A stretch of DNA of 64,000 bases from Corynebacterium sp. P3-F1 (GCF_030503635.1 NZ_CP129965.1:1054001-1118000); one strand, 5' to 3'. Shown: positions 17,628 to 26,509, counted from the first letter of the stretch. The notes: generated from the sequence alone by a model not told the origin. A program made the numbers and translations.

Positions 17628-20600
17628 GTGGACCTCCTCCGCCTCACCGGGCGATACGGAAAGACCTATGCGGGATACGTGGCTGCAGTCGTGGTGCTCC
17701 AGTTCATCTCCACCCTGGCCACCCTGTATCTGCCAGATTTGAATGCCGACATCATCAACAACGGAGTCGCCGCGGCCGACGTGCCGTACATCCGCCGCGT
17801 GGGCATGCTCATGCTCGGCGTCTCCTTCGTCCAAGTCGCCGCCGCTGTCGCCGCAGTGTGGTTCGCTTCGGCGGCGGCCATGGGCACAGGCCGCGACATC
17901 CGCCGCGCCGTGTACGACAAAGTCAGCCGCTTCACCTCCGAAGACATGAACCACTTCGGACCAGCCACACTGACCACCCGCGCCACCAACGACGTCCAGC
18001 AGGTGCAGATGACCACCCTGCTCTTCTTCAACTTCATGGTCACCGCCCCGCTCATGGCCGTCGGCGGCGTGATCATGGCCCTACGCCAGGACGCCGGCAT
18101 GTCCTGGCTTGTCATCGTGGCTGTGGTGGTCTTGGCCGTGGTGGTCACCATCATCGCGGCGCTGCTCATGCCCATGTTCAGCCGGATGCAGAAGAAGCTG
18201 GACGCCATCAACGGACTGCTGCGCGAGCAGATCGCGGGCATCCGCGTCGTCCGCGCATTCGGCCGGGAAGACTTCGAGGCCAAGCGCTTCCAAGATGCCA
18301 ATGGCGCACTGACCCGCCTGAGCCTCAACATCGGTCGCGTCTTCGTGACCATGTTCCCCGTGATCATGCTCATCCTGAACCTGGCCACCACTGCAGTGCT
18401 GTGGTTCGGCGGTCACCGCGTGGACCAGGGGCTGGTGGAGGTCGGCTCACTTACCGCGTTCATGCAGTACCTCATGCAGATCCTCATGGCCGTGATGATG
18501 GGCGTGTTCATGCTCATGATGCTTCCCCGCGCGCTCGTGTGCGGCCGCCGCATCACCGAAGTTCTGGCCTACGAGCCCGCCGAGCCGCGGCCGGCGCGCT
18601 GTGCCACCGACGGTGCCACCGAGGGTGCGGGTACAGCCCACTCGGCCCCGGGCACCGTGGAGTTCCACGACGTGTCCTACCGCTACCCGGGTGCCGAGGA
18701 ACCGGTGCTCAAGGACATCACCTTCACCGCGCAGCCAGGCACCGTCACCGCCATCATCGGCTCCACCGGTGCTGGAAAATCAACGATGCTGGGGCTCATC
18801 CCGGAGCTCTACTACCCCACCTCCGGGCACGTGCTCGTCAGCGGATCAGTGGGAATGGTCCCGCAGAAACCCTGGTTGTACCGCGGCACCGTCGCCTCCA
18901 ACCTGCGCATCGGCAACCCCGACGCCACCGATGAGGAACTGTGGGAGACGCTGCGGACGGCGCAAGCGGGCTTCGTCGACACTCTCGACATGCCCATCGC
19001 CCAAGGCGGCACCAACGTCTCGGGCGGACAGCGCCAGCGCCTGTGCATCGCCCGCATGCTCGTGGCGCGGCCGGATGTCTATCTTTTCGACGACTCTTTT
19101 TCCGCCCTCGACGCCACCACAGAAGCCAAGCTGCAACATGCGATGACCTCGTACACGAAGGACGCGACTGTGATTGTTGTGGCGCAACGGGTGGCGTCGA
19201 TACGCAATGCCGACCAGATTCTCGTGATGGAGGTCGGCGAAATCGTCGCACGCGGAACCCATGACGAGCTGCAAATCCAGCTCGACCTACCGCGAGATCG
19301 ACCAGAGCCAGAAAGCGGTGACCGCATGAGCGAGCAGATGACCGACGACCAACTGGCCGCCTACGAAGAGTCCATGGCCGGGGACGACTACTCCAACAAG
19401 GCGCCCCGGAAAGCCAAGCACTTCTGGCCCTCCGCGAAACGGCTCCTCGGGCTGCTTACGCCGTACAAGATCGCGTTGACGCTGGTCTTCCTGATGAACG
19501 CCGGCTCCGTCATTCTTGCGGTGTGGGCGCCGCGGGTGCTGGGGCACGCGATGGACGTGATCTTCGCGGGCGTGGTGTCGAAACAGCTGCCCGAAGGAAC
19601 CACGCCCGAGCAGGCTGTGGAGGGGTTGCGCGCAGCCGGCCAAGACCGTTTCGCGGACATGGCCGCAGCGATGGACCTCAACCCCGGAAACGGCATCGAC
19701 TTCGACCGCCTCCGCGAACTCATCATCGCCGTCCTCGCGCTGTACCTGATCGCCGCACTGCTCATGTGGGCGCAAGGCGCGATCCTGAACAAGCTGACCA
19801 TGCGTACGGTGTACGCCCTGCGTGAGAAGGTCGAAGCGAAGATCAACCGCCTGCCGCTGTCCTACTTCGATTCCCGCCAGCGCGGCGACGTGATGAGCCG
19901 CACGACCAACGACGTGGACAACATCCAGCAGGCTTTGCAGCAATCCCTGTCGTCGCTGTTCAACGCTCTACTCACTTTGGTGGGCATCGTGGTCATGATG
20001 CTGTCCATCTCGTGGCAGCTCGCCCTCGTCGCCCTGCTGGCCATCCCGCTGACCGGCGCCGTCATGGGTGTCGTGGGCACGCGCTCCCAGAAGGAATTTG
20101 TCACTCAGTGGAAAGCCACCGGCGATTTGAACGGGCACGTCGAGGAAGCCTTCACCGGCCACGACGTGGCCACTATCTTCGGCCGGGGCGAGCAAATCCG
20201 CGCCGAATTCGACGAGCGCAACGAGGAGCTTGCCGCCGCCGCACAGAAGGCGCAATTCCTGGCCAACTCGATGCACCCGATCATGCAGTTCATCGGCTCG
20301 CTGTCTTATGTGGCCATTGCTGTGCTCGGCGGCCTCAAAGTCGCCTCGGGCAAGATCACGCTCGGCGACGCCACCGCCTTCATCCAATACTCCCGCCAGA
20401 TGAACCAGCCCCTCGGCGAGATCGCCGGCATGATGCAGATGCTCCAGTCCGGTGTCGCCTCCGCCGAGCGTGTTTTCGAGCTTCTCGACGCTGAAGAGGA
20501 AAGCGCTGACACCCCATCCGGCTCCGCGACCGAAGGCAACGCCCGCGGCCTCGTGGAATTCGACCACGTGGACTTTTCCTACTCCCCCGACACCCCGCTG

Positions 20601-21278
20601 ATCGAAGACCTCTCCCTGCGCGTCGAGCCCGGCCAGACCGCGGCGCTCGTCGGCCCCACCGGTGCCGGCAAGACCACGCTGGTCAACCTGATCATGCGGT
20701 TCTACGAGGTCGACGGCGGCTCCATCCGCCTCGACGGCAGCGACATCAGCGACCTCTCGCGCTCCCAGTTGCGCTCCAACATCGGCATGGTGCTGCAAGA
20801 TGCAGTCCTCTTCACAGGCACGATCATGGACAACATTCGGTACGGCCGCCTGGACGCCACCGACGAGGAAGTCATCGCCGCAGCGCAAGCCACCTACGTC
20901 GACCGCTTTGTTCGCTCACTTCCCGATGGGTACGACACGGAAATCGACCAGGACAGCGGCTCCATTTCCGCCGGCGAGCGCCAGCTCATCACCATCGCCC
21001 GCGCGTTCCTCGCCCAGCCCCCGCTGCTCATTCTCGACGAGGCCACCTCGTCCGTGGACACGCGCACCGAGGTCCTCGTCCAGCACGCCATGAACGCGCT
21101 CCGCAACGGCCGCACAAGTTTCGTCATCGCGCACCGCTTATCGACGATCCGCGACGCCGACCTCATCATCGTCATGCAGAACGGCACCATTGCCGAGCAG
21201 GGAACCCACGAAGAACTTCTCGCACGACGTGGCGTGTATTACGAGCTGAACCAGTCGCAATTCAGCGACGAAGACTAA
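17628..21278 (+). CDS. ABC exporter, two half-transporters joined in one frame
   Basis: The 1216-residue product is two complete half-exporters in tandem, each with a six-helix domain then an ATPase. The first ATPase has Walker A GSTGAGKST and signature NVSGGQRQRL; the second has GPTGAGKTT and SISAGERQLI, where SAGE replaces SGGQ. Such heterodimers (MdlAB/CydDC-like) export small molecules or thiols. The McbR-type box upstream suggests a sulfur compound. The GTG at 17628 follows GAGGAC. The join is probably secondary: with one A fewer at 19273-19275 the first half would end TYREIDQSQKAVTA and stop at 19327-19329, overlapping the ATG at 19326 (MSEQMTDDQ) of the second half as ATGA. Confidence 0.88.
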   Translation: MDLLRLTGRYGKTYAGYVAAVVVLQFISTLATLYLPDLNADIINNGVAAADVPYIRRVGMLMLGVSFVQVAAAVAAVWFASAAAMGTGRDIRRAVYDKVSRFTSEDMNHFGPATLTTRATNDVQQVQMTTLLFFNFMVTAPLMAVGGVIMALRQDAGMSWLVIVAVVVLAVVVTIIAALLMPMFSRMQKKLDAINGLLREQIAGIRVVRAFGREDFEAKRFQDANGALTRLSLNIGRVFVTMFPVIMLILNLATTAVLWFGGHRVDQGLVEVGSLTAFMQYLMQILMAVMMGVFMLMMLPRALVCGRRITEVLAYEPAEPRPARCATDGATEGAGTAHSAPGTVEFHDVSYRYPGAEEPVLKDITFTAQPGTVTAIIGSTGAGKSTMLGLIPELYYPTSGHVLVSGSVGMVPQKPWLYRGTVASNLRIGNPDATDEELWETLRTAQAGFVDTLDMPIAQGGTNVSGGQRQRLCIARMLVARPDVYLFDDSFSALDATTEAKLQHAMTSYTKDATVIVVAQRVASIRNADQILVMEVGEIVARGTHDELQIQLDLPRDRPEPESGDRMSEQMTDDQLAAYEESMAGDDYSNKAPRKAKHFWPSAKRLLGLLTPYKIALTLVFLMNAGSVILAVWAPRVLGHAMDVIFAGVVSKQLPEGTTPEQAVEGLRAAGQDRFADMAAAMDLNPGNGIDFDRLRELIIAVLALYLIAALLMWAQGAILNKLTMRTVYALREKVEAKINRLPLSYFDSRQRGDVMSRTTNDVDNIQQALQQSLSSLFNALLTLVGIVVMMLSISWQLALVALLAIPLTGAVMGVVGTRSQKEFVTQWKATGDLNGHVEEAFTGHDVATIFGRGEQIRAEFDERNEELAAAAQKAQFLANSMHPIMQFIGSLSYVAIAVLGGLKVASGKITLGDATAFIQYSRQMNQPLGEIAGMMQMLQSGVASAERVFELLDAEEESADTPSGSATEGNARGLVEFDHVDFSYSPDTPLIEDLSLRVEPGQTAALVGPTGAGKTTLVNLIMRFYEVDGGSIRLDGSDISDLSRSQLRSNIGMVLQDAVLFTGTIMDNIRYGRLDATDEEVIAAAQATYVDRFVRSLPDGYDTEIDQDSGSISAGERQLITIARAFLAQPPLLILDEATSSVDTRTEVLVQHAMNALRNGRTSFVIAHRLSTIRDADLIIVMQNGTIAEQGTHEELLARRGVYYELNQSQFSDED

Positions 21279-21283
21279 CAATA

Positions 21284-21299
21284 TAGACTTCTCTGTCTG
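21284..21299. promoter_or_regulatory. McbR-like sequence after the exporter stop
   Basis: TAGAC-TTCTCT-GTCTG matches the box with one mismatch but lies only 5 nt after the exporter stop and before its terminator. It may be fortuitous. Confidence 0.35.
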
Positions 21300-21306
21300 C
21301 TTACGA

Positions 21307-21333
21307 GGGTGCCTCTCTTGGGCACCCTTTTTT
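21307..21333 (+). terminator. Terminator of the ABC exporter
   Basis: GGGTGCC and GGCACCC pair around a 7-nt loop and are followed by TTTTTT. Confidence 0.9.
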
Positions 21334-21421
21334 GCTTCCGACACGTCGATCCCAGTCCGCGGACCGTATTAATACACCTGCATAACAGGCAGTTCTGCTG
21401 AATATAAATCGGGCGATGCCC

Positions 21422-21467
21422 TTGACTCCGAACCCTCCCCGGCTAGATTTATAGACCAAGCAGTCTG
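21422..21467 (+). promoter_or_regulatory. Promoter with McbR-type operator for the Fpr-like gene
   Basis: TTGACT (21422-21427), a 16-nt spacer and TAGATT (21444-21449) form a good housekeeping promoter. The box TAGAC-CAAGCA-GTCTG (21452-21467) directly follows the -10, an ideal repressor position. Confidence 0.7.
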
Positions 21468-21517
21468 CTTAGGTTCCGGGTTTTGGCTGCACCCCCAACA
21501 CGATCAAAGGAGTCACC

Positions 21518-22195
21518 ATGACCCACGAGACACGCGCCCCCAGGGCACACCGCGTGGCCGTCGTCGGCGCCGGCGCCGCCGGTATTCATGCATCGGACAC
21601 CTTGATCTGCATGCCCGAAACCTCCGGCCGTTCCTACTTCGTCGACCTCTTCGACGCAGCCCCCGCACCGACCGGCCTCATCCGCTTCGCCGCCGAGCAC
21701 CGTGAAGCTCCATCCCCCGTAATCAGCACCGGGTTCGACACCGGGTTCGAGACCCCTCCGGCAGCACTCGTTCCCCGTCTCCGCCTCTTCGGAAACGTCC
21801 GCATCGGCACCGACATCACCGTCGGCGACCTGACCCACTACTACGACACCGTCATCGTGGCCAGCGGCGCCCCACTCACCGGCAACTCCCTCACTCATGA
21901 CTCTCTCACCATCGTGGGCACCTCCGCCGAGGCGTCCGCGATCTACGAGCACTTCCGCGCCGCCAGCTCTCCGGCCGTCACCGTCAGCCGCACCCCCGTC
22001 GTAACGGAGCCTTCGCCGGAGGACCAGCCCGGTGCGATCGTCGTGTTCCTCAAGTCCCGCGCCATCCCCTTCACCACCTGGCGTGGCTGGCACCGCCCGG
22101 CGTGGGTCAATCGGGAAACAGCCGGGGCAGTAGTCAGCGTCGATAAGTGGAATGCGATTCTCGCTGGCGGCCTGGCCATTCCCGCGGTGCCGTAA
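21518..22195 (+). CDS. Shortened ferredoxin-NADP reductase-like flavoprotein
   Basis: The first ~100 residues look like the FAD-binding part of FprA-type ferredoxin-NADP reductase. They show the dinucleotide fold VAVVGAGAAGIHASDTL, the acidic strand YFVDLFDAAPAPTGLIRF, then ITVGDLTHYYDTVIVASGAP. The protein has only 225 residues against about 450 for the family. After SGAP it jumps to a weakly similar stretch (LTIVGTSAEASAIYEHF), and the NADP-binding core is missing. It follows an AAAGGAG site. In C. glutamicum the McbR-controlled fpr2 precedes cysI. This gene, with its own McbR-type box, is probably a shortened descendant. Whether it works as a reductase is doubtful. Confidence 0.6.
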   Translation: MTHETRAPRAHRVAVVGAGAAGIHASDTLICMPETSGRSYFVDLFDAAPAPTGLIRFAAEHREAPSPVISTGFDTGFETPPAALVPRLRLFGNVRIGTDITVGDLTHYYDTVIVASGAPLTGNSLTHDSLTIVGTSAEASAIYEHFRAASSPAVTVSRTPVVTEPSPEDQPGAIVVFLKSRAIPFTTWRGWHRPAWVNRETAGAVVSVDKWNAILAGGLAIPAVP

Positions 22196-22315
22196 CCCCG
22201 CACCCGCTGCTTGATCCTTCGCAGCTCCCCGCGAGGACCCTGCCCGCCTCCTCCCCTCCCTTCTTTGTTCAGTACCGCGCCTGCCCTGACGTCCCACCAC
22301 AACCTTTCGCAACCC

Positions 22316-22333
22316 GTTAAACAACCGTTAACC
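22316..22333 (+). promoter_or_regulatory. PHO-box-like direct repeat
   Basis: GTTAAAC-AACC-GTTAACC are two 7-nt repeats with an 11-nt period, the layout of actinobacterial response-regulator PHO boxes (GTTCACC-N4 repeats). It lies 68 nt upstream of the phosphate operon start. Confidence 0.55.
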
Positions 22334-22400
22334 CACTGGACGGAACCTGCGATTAACGTTGGACCGGCCTATGTTCCCCCAACATAAGAAGAGAGAACCT

Positions 22401-23771
22401 ATGAGCGATAAGGGACTCCCCCGCGATCTCGCCGGTGAGCACAATCTGTCCGACGACGCAGACATCCGCGTTATCGACCGTGAAGTGGTCGAGTCCGAAT
22501 CCGTCGGTGTCGACAATAAAGCCGGGAAGACCGGCAAAAACACGTCAAATAAGAACGACTCCTCCAACGCCCCCGATAACGACCTGGACGACGACGCCCA
22601 AGAAAACGACCCGCTGAGCTTCCTGCCGTTCGAAGGAACCGCGAAGCAGGTCGTCAACTGGATCGCCGTCTTCCTCGCCGTTTGGCTGCTGCTCAACGGT
22701 GTCGGAATGATCGGCGACGGCTTCAAGACGGCCGCCGGCGACCAGGCCAAGGAACTGTTCTCCTTCGCTGAGAACCCCTTCGTGGGTCTGGCAATCGGTG
22801 TCGTCACCACGGCGATCATCCAGTCCTCCTCCACCACCACTTCGATCGTGGTGGGCATGATCGCCGGTGGCCTGCCGCTGAACATCGCCATCCCGATGCT
22901 CTTCGGTGCCAACATGGGTACCTCGGTCACCTCGACCCTGGTTGCTTTGGGCCTGGCCGGCAACAAGAAGCAGTTCCACAACGGTTTCGCAATGGCGACT
23001 GTTCACGACTTCTTCAACCTCCTCGCCATCCTGATTTTCTTCACCCTGGAGATGTTCACCGGGTTCCTGGGCAAGACGGCGACGGCGATCGCTCCGTCCC
23101 TCACTGGCTCCGGTGAAGGTGTCATCGCGGGTGTCTTCGAGTCCTTCGGCGACTTCATCGACATGATCACCGAGCCGCTCGTGGAGCTGGCAAGCGGTAT
23201 GGTCGAGCCGCTTGGCGACGTCTGGGGCGGCATCGTCCTCGCCGTGATCGGTATCGCGCTCATCCTGGTTTCCATCACCTTTATCAGTAAGATCCTCAAT
23301 GCTCTGCTGGTGGGCAAGGCTCAGGAAATCCTGTACGCAGCGCTGGGTAAGAACGCATTCTTCGGAGCTCTTTCCGGTGCCTTGATCACCGCCGTGGTCC
23401 AGTCGTCCTCCACCACGACCGCCCTGACGGTTCCGCTGGCAGCATCCGGCAAATTCCAGGTCCGCAGCCTGTTCCCGTTCGTGGTCGGTGCGAACATCGG
23501 TACCACTTTGACCGGACTGATCGCGGCCTTCGCCGCAACCGGCTCAGAAGCCGAAGCCGCAATGGCCGGTGCACTGGTGCACACCCTGTTCAACCTCTTC
23601 TCCGCCATCATCATCTTGAGCATCCCGTTCCTGCGTGACGTGCCGCCGCGCTGCGCCGACTGGCTGGCAACCCTGGCCGAGAAGAACAAGATCTACATCT
23701 TCATCTACATCGGTGGCGTCTTCTTCGCCATCCCGCTACTCGCAGTGTTCATTTCCAACACCCTGATGTAA
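22401..23771 (+). CDS. Na+/phosphate symporter (NptA/PNaS family)
   Basis: A 456-residue member of the Na+/Pi cotransporter family. About 65 acidic N-terminal residues precede two inverted halves, each with the family's QSSSTTT motif (TAIIQSSSTTTSIVVG and TAVVQSSSTTTALTV) and a following GANMGT or GANIGTT. It lacks the C-terminal PhoU-like domain of longer relatives. The ATG at 22401 (MSDKGLPRDL) follows AGAGAGAACCT. It is the first of three close genes (gaps 10 nt and -8 nt) that end at a terminator. The third encodes a phosphate-binding lipoprotein, and a PHO-box-like repeat lies upstream. Confidence 0.9.
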   Translation: MSDKGLPRDLAGEHNLSDDADIRVIDREVVESESVGVDNKAGKTGKNTSNKNDSSNAPDNDLDDDAQENDPLSFLPFEGTAKQVVNWIAVFLAVWLLLNGVGMIGDGFKTAAGDQAKELFSFAENPFVGLAIGVVTTAIIQSSSTTTSIVVGMIAGGLPLNIAIPMLFGANMGTSVTSTLVALGLAGNKKQFHNGFAMATVHDFFNLLAILIFFTLEMFTGFLGKTATAIAPSLTGSGEGVIAGVFESFGDFIDMITEPLVELASGMVEPLGDVWGGIVLAVIGIALILVSITFISKILNALLVGKAQEILYAALGKNAFFGALSGALITAVVQSSSTTTALTVPLAASGKFQVRSLFPFVVGANIGTTLTGLIAAFAATGSEAEAAMAGALVHTLFNLFSAIIILSIPFLRDVPPRCADWLATLAEKNKIYIFIYIGGVFFAIPLLAVFISNTLM

Positions 23772-23781
23772 GGAGCCCACG

Positions 23782-24213
23782 ATGACGAACCAGAACGAAA
23801 CCCCCGACCTGTCCCCCATGGCCCAGGAGCTCATTCGCAGCGAAGCTCCCGACGAGGCCCTGGAAGCCCTGCTCGCCGAGCTCGAAGAGACCGCTGACGA
23901 GCTCCGCGACGAGCTCAATGCCCGCGGCCGCAACCAGCAGCTCCTGACTGAAGAGAACGCGACAGAAGACGCTGCCACTGAGACCGTCGTTCAGCCTGCC
24001 GAAGGCGACGACACCACCGTCGTCGCAGCCGAAGGTACGAAGCCGGGCCGCAAGCACAAAAAGATCAACCCGAACGTCACGCCCGACCAGCAAGCTGAGC
24101 TCGACGAGCACTTCGCACAGTACTGGACCAACTCCAAGGGCTCCTGGAAGAACCTCTTCCGTCTGCTTCGCGAGTTCCGCGCCGAGATGCAGGAGGGCAA
24201 GAACCGTGCTTAA
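23782..24213 (+). CDS. Acidic protein of unknown function in the phosphate operon
   Basis: 143 residues and no recognised domain. An acidic helical part (SEAPDEALEALLAELEETAD, then ELRDELNAR) and a disordered acidic linker precede a more ordered C-terminus with basic GRKHKKINPN and an aromatic helix (HFAQYWTNSKGSWKNLFRLL). There is no signal peptide or membrane segment, so it is probably cytoplasmic. It lies between the symporter and the PstS-like gene, overlapping the latter by 8 nt. It might regulate the symporter as PhoU domains do elsewhere, but that is only inference from position. Confidence 0.8.
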   Translation: MTNQNETPDLSPMAQELIRSEAPDEALEALLAELEETADELRDELNARGRNQQLLTEENATEDAATETVVQPAEGDDTTVVAAEGTKPGRKHKKINPNVTPDQQAELDEHFAQYWTNSKGSWKNLFRLLREFRAEMQEGKNRA

Positions 24214-25153
24214 GCGCCGCACAGCTATCACCGCCTCCATGCTGGCATCCTTGACAATGTTCGCCGCCGGTTGCTCCTCCAACGACACCCCAGGCGAAGA
24301 CGCGATCCAGGCCACCGGTTCCGCCACCGTGGAGCCCATCACCTCCTACATGGCCGACCGGTACAAGTTCGACGTCAACGTCGAGGCGATCGGTTCAACC
24401 GACGGTTTCGAGAAATTCTGCAACGGTGACGCCGACATCAACGACGCTTCCGTGGCTATCCCGGGTTCGGGCGCTCCGGTGGACTTCCAGAAGCAGTGCG
24501 CCGACAACAAGGTCGAGTACATCGAACTGCCCATCGGCCTCGACGCCATCACGATCGTCAAGCACCGCGACAACGACTTCGCCACCGACCTCACCATCGA
24601 CCAGCTCCACGACATCTGGTCCAAGGACTCCTCTGTTTCCAAATGGTCCGACATCGATCCGTCCTGGCCGGACGAGGAGATCAAGCTGTACGGCCGCCCG
24701 GACGGCTCCGGCACGCTCGGCGTCTTCAAGGAGCTCGTCCTCCAGGGCGACGAGATCCGCGACGACTACGAGTCCACCGACGACATTCAGGAACTGTCCC
24801 GGTGGGTCGCCGAGGACCCGAACGCGCTGTCCTTCATGGGTATCGGTAACTACCTCGCCACCGAGGAGGACTCCCAGAAGCTCATCGACAACGTGTCGAT
24901 CGACGGTGTCGCCCCGACCGCAGACGAGACCAAGAGCGGCAACTACCCGCTGTCCCGCCCCCTGTTCATCTACGTGAACAAGAAGTCGACCGAGCGCGAG
25001 GACGTGGACAACTTCGTCACCACCTACCTCGAGCACGCCGAGGCTGTCATGCCGCGCGTGTACTTCTACCAGCTCCCTGAGCAGGATTACGACGCAGCTA
25101 AGAAGCGTTACGAGGACCGCACCACCGGCCCCGACGAGCGCTGGCAGGCATAA
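24206..25153 (+). CDS. PstS-like phosphate-binding lipoprotein
   Basis: A 315-residue substrate-binding protein. The signal peptide ends in the lipobox MFAAGCSSN, so it is lipid-anchored outside the membrane. Mature motifs match phosphate-binding PstS: ATGSATVEP, ADINDASVAI, LDAITIVKH, LTIDQLHDIW, GRPDGSGTLGVF (anion-binding loop) and LSFMGIGNYL. The GTG at 24206 overlaps the previous gene and follows AGGAGG by 8 nt. No pstC, pstA or pstB gene is nearby. The partner in this operon is a Na+/Pi symporter, which is unusual for a binding protein. Confidence 0.9.
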   Translation: MLKRRTAITASMLASLTMFAAGCSSNDTPGEDAIQATGSATVEPITSYMADRYKFDVNVEAIGSTDGFEKFCNGDADINDASVAIPGSGAPVDFQKQCADNKVEYIELPIGLDAITIVKHRDNDFATDLTIDQLHDIWSKDSSVSKWSDIDPSWPDEEIKLYGRPDGSGTLGVFKELVLQGDEIRDDYESTDDIQELSRWVAEDPNALSFMGIGNYLATEEDSQKLIDNVSIDGVAPTADETKSGNYPLSRPLFIYVNKKSTEREDVDNFVTTYLEHAEAVMPRVYFYQLPEQDYDAAKKRYEDRTTGPDERWQA

Positions 25154-25165
25154 GTTCACCGTCTA

Positions 25166-25193
25166 AGAGGGGCTCTTCGGAGCCCCTCTTTTC
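25166..25193 (+). terminator. Terminator of the phosphate operon
   Basis: A 10-bp stem (AGAGGGGCTC/GAGCCCCTCT) is closed by a TTCG tetraloop and followed by TTTTCC. Confidence 0.92.
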
Positions 25194-25317
25194 CTTCAGT
25201 TAGCGCCCCCGCCGCCGCTTTCGCTCTCCCCTTTTCCGGCAGTTTTCTTCCGGGGTGCGGGAACCGGTGGGTATGTGCACGTCATGGCCGCTTTTCGATG
25301 GTTCTTGGGTTCACGGG

Positions 25318-25346
25318 CCTGTGGATAACATGTGGTTATCCACAGG
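25318..25346. repeat. Inverted pair of perfect DnaA boxes
   Basis: Arms CCTGTGGATAAC (25318-25329) and GTTATCCACAGG (25335-25346) flank 5 nt. Each arm contains the consensus DnaA box TTATCCACA, facing each other. It lies 52 nt upstream of the HNH-type pseudogene. The rest of 25194-25397 shows no gene. Confidence 0.85.
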
Positions 25347-25397
25347 TTTACGGTGGTGCCCTTTGCCAACCGGTGCACCGGGTTTAGCGTGTGGCCC

Positions 25398-26509
25398 ATG
25401 AACCTTTTCGCCGCCAGTGTGGGTGCCACCAGCACCGCGATCGATACCCTGGCCCACTTTGATGCCGGGGTGCTTCGTGATGCCGGTGCCAACCCCAACC
25501 GGATCACCGACTGGGCCAAAGCCCACGCCGCTTATTACGGGCCCACCCGATTCACCCGCCAGCAAACCCACGCCATCACCATCGCCCGCGACACCGGTAA
25601 ATCCTTAGACCAGCTAGTGTTCATCGAAAACACCTCACACCCATAACATCCGACAAGGAGACCTGGCGACTACGCCTAGCCCTGCTATCGGTACCCGGTA
25701 ACTACGCCGCGTTGCGGCGCACAGCGAAGAACATCCTGCCCGACCCGGATGCTGATGCCCCACCACCGCAACCATCGGTGCGGTTTATATCCTCACATAA
25801 CAGCGCACGGTCGTTTACCGCCACCGGTAACGAACACGACATCGCAGCACTCGAATACGCCCTGCGCCGCAAGCTCGAGCCCTCCCAACCTGCGGGGCCG
25901 CAGATGTACACCGCGCTGATGGCGTTGCTGGGCGTCAACACCACCGACGACGACACACACGCAGGCACCGTAGGTGGTGGGGTGTTTCCGGCGGTGCCAC
26001 GCCCGTTGGTGCTCATCCCGCTTCCCGACTACACCCGCATCATCAACAGCGACGGGGACGACACCATCCTCGGGCTGACAGACGGCACCACAATCACAGG
26101 GGCGGACTACCTGACGAAATACCACGGACACCAGTTGGAGGTAGCCACATTCCACCCGCAGGCAGGGCCGGTGAACCTGTACACCACACGCCGGTTCGCC
26201 AACACCAAACAACGCGACCTGGCACGAGCCACACAAACCACCTGCCCCGTACCCGACTGCAGGCACGCAGCCGATAACTGCGAAGTCCACCACGTTGATG
26301 CGTGGTCGCAGGGTGGGATGACAAACATGGACAACCTGGCGGTGGTGTGCCGCTACCACAACCGCACCAACGACGACGACCCCCACCGCAACCACCGAGG
26401 CCGCATCAGAATCCGCAACGGCACACCCATCTGGATCTCACCGCGAGGCACACCCGCACCCAACACCACCCACCCATACGGAGCCATGCACCAACTCTTC
26501 GGACGATAA
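25398..26509 (+). pseudogene. Frameshifted HNH endonuclease of the 13E12/DUF222 type
   Basis: The N-terminal part (MNLFAASVGATSTAIDTL to LVFIENTSHP, stop at 25644-25646) and the C-terminal part lie in different frames. Read in the second frame, the sequence continues as ETWRLRLALLSVPGNYAALR before 25712, as expected for an intact relative. One base lost (or two gained) near 25630 explains the break. The C-terminal domain carries CPVPDCRHAADNCEVHHVDA and CRYHNRTND, the His and Cys residues of the HNH nuclease fold. 13E12-type genes are repeated and mobile-like in actinobacteria. Upstream is an inverted pair of DnaA boxes and downstream a GC-rich hairpin, perhaps the ends of the unit. Confidence 0.82.
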
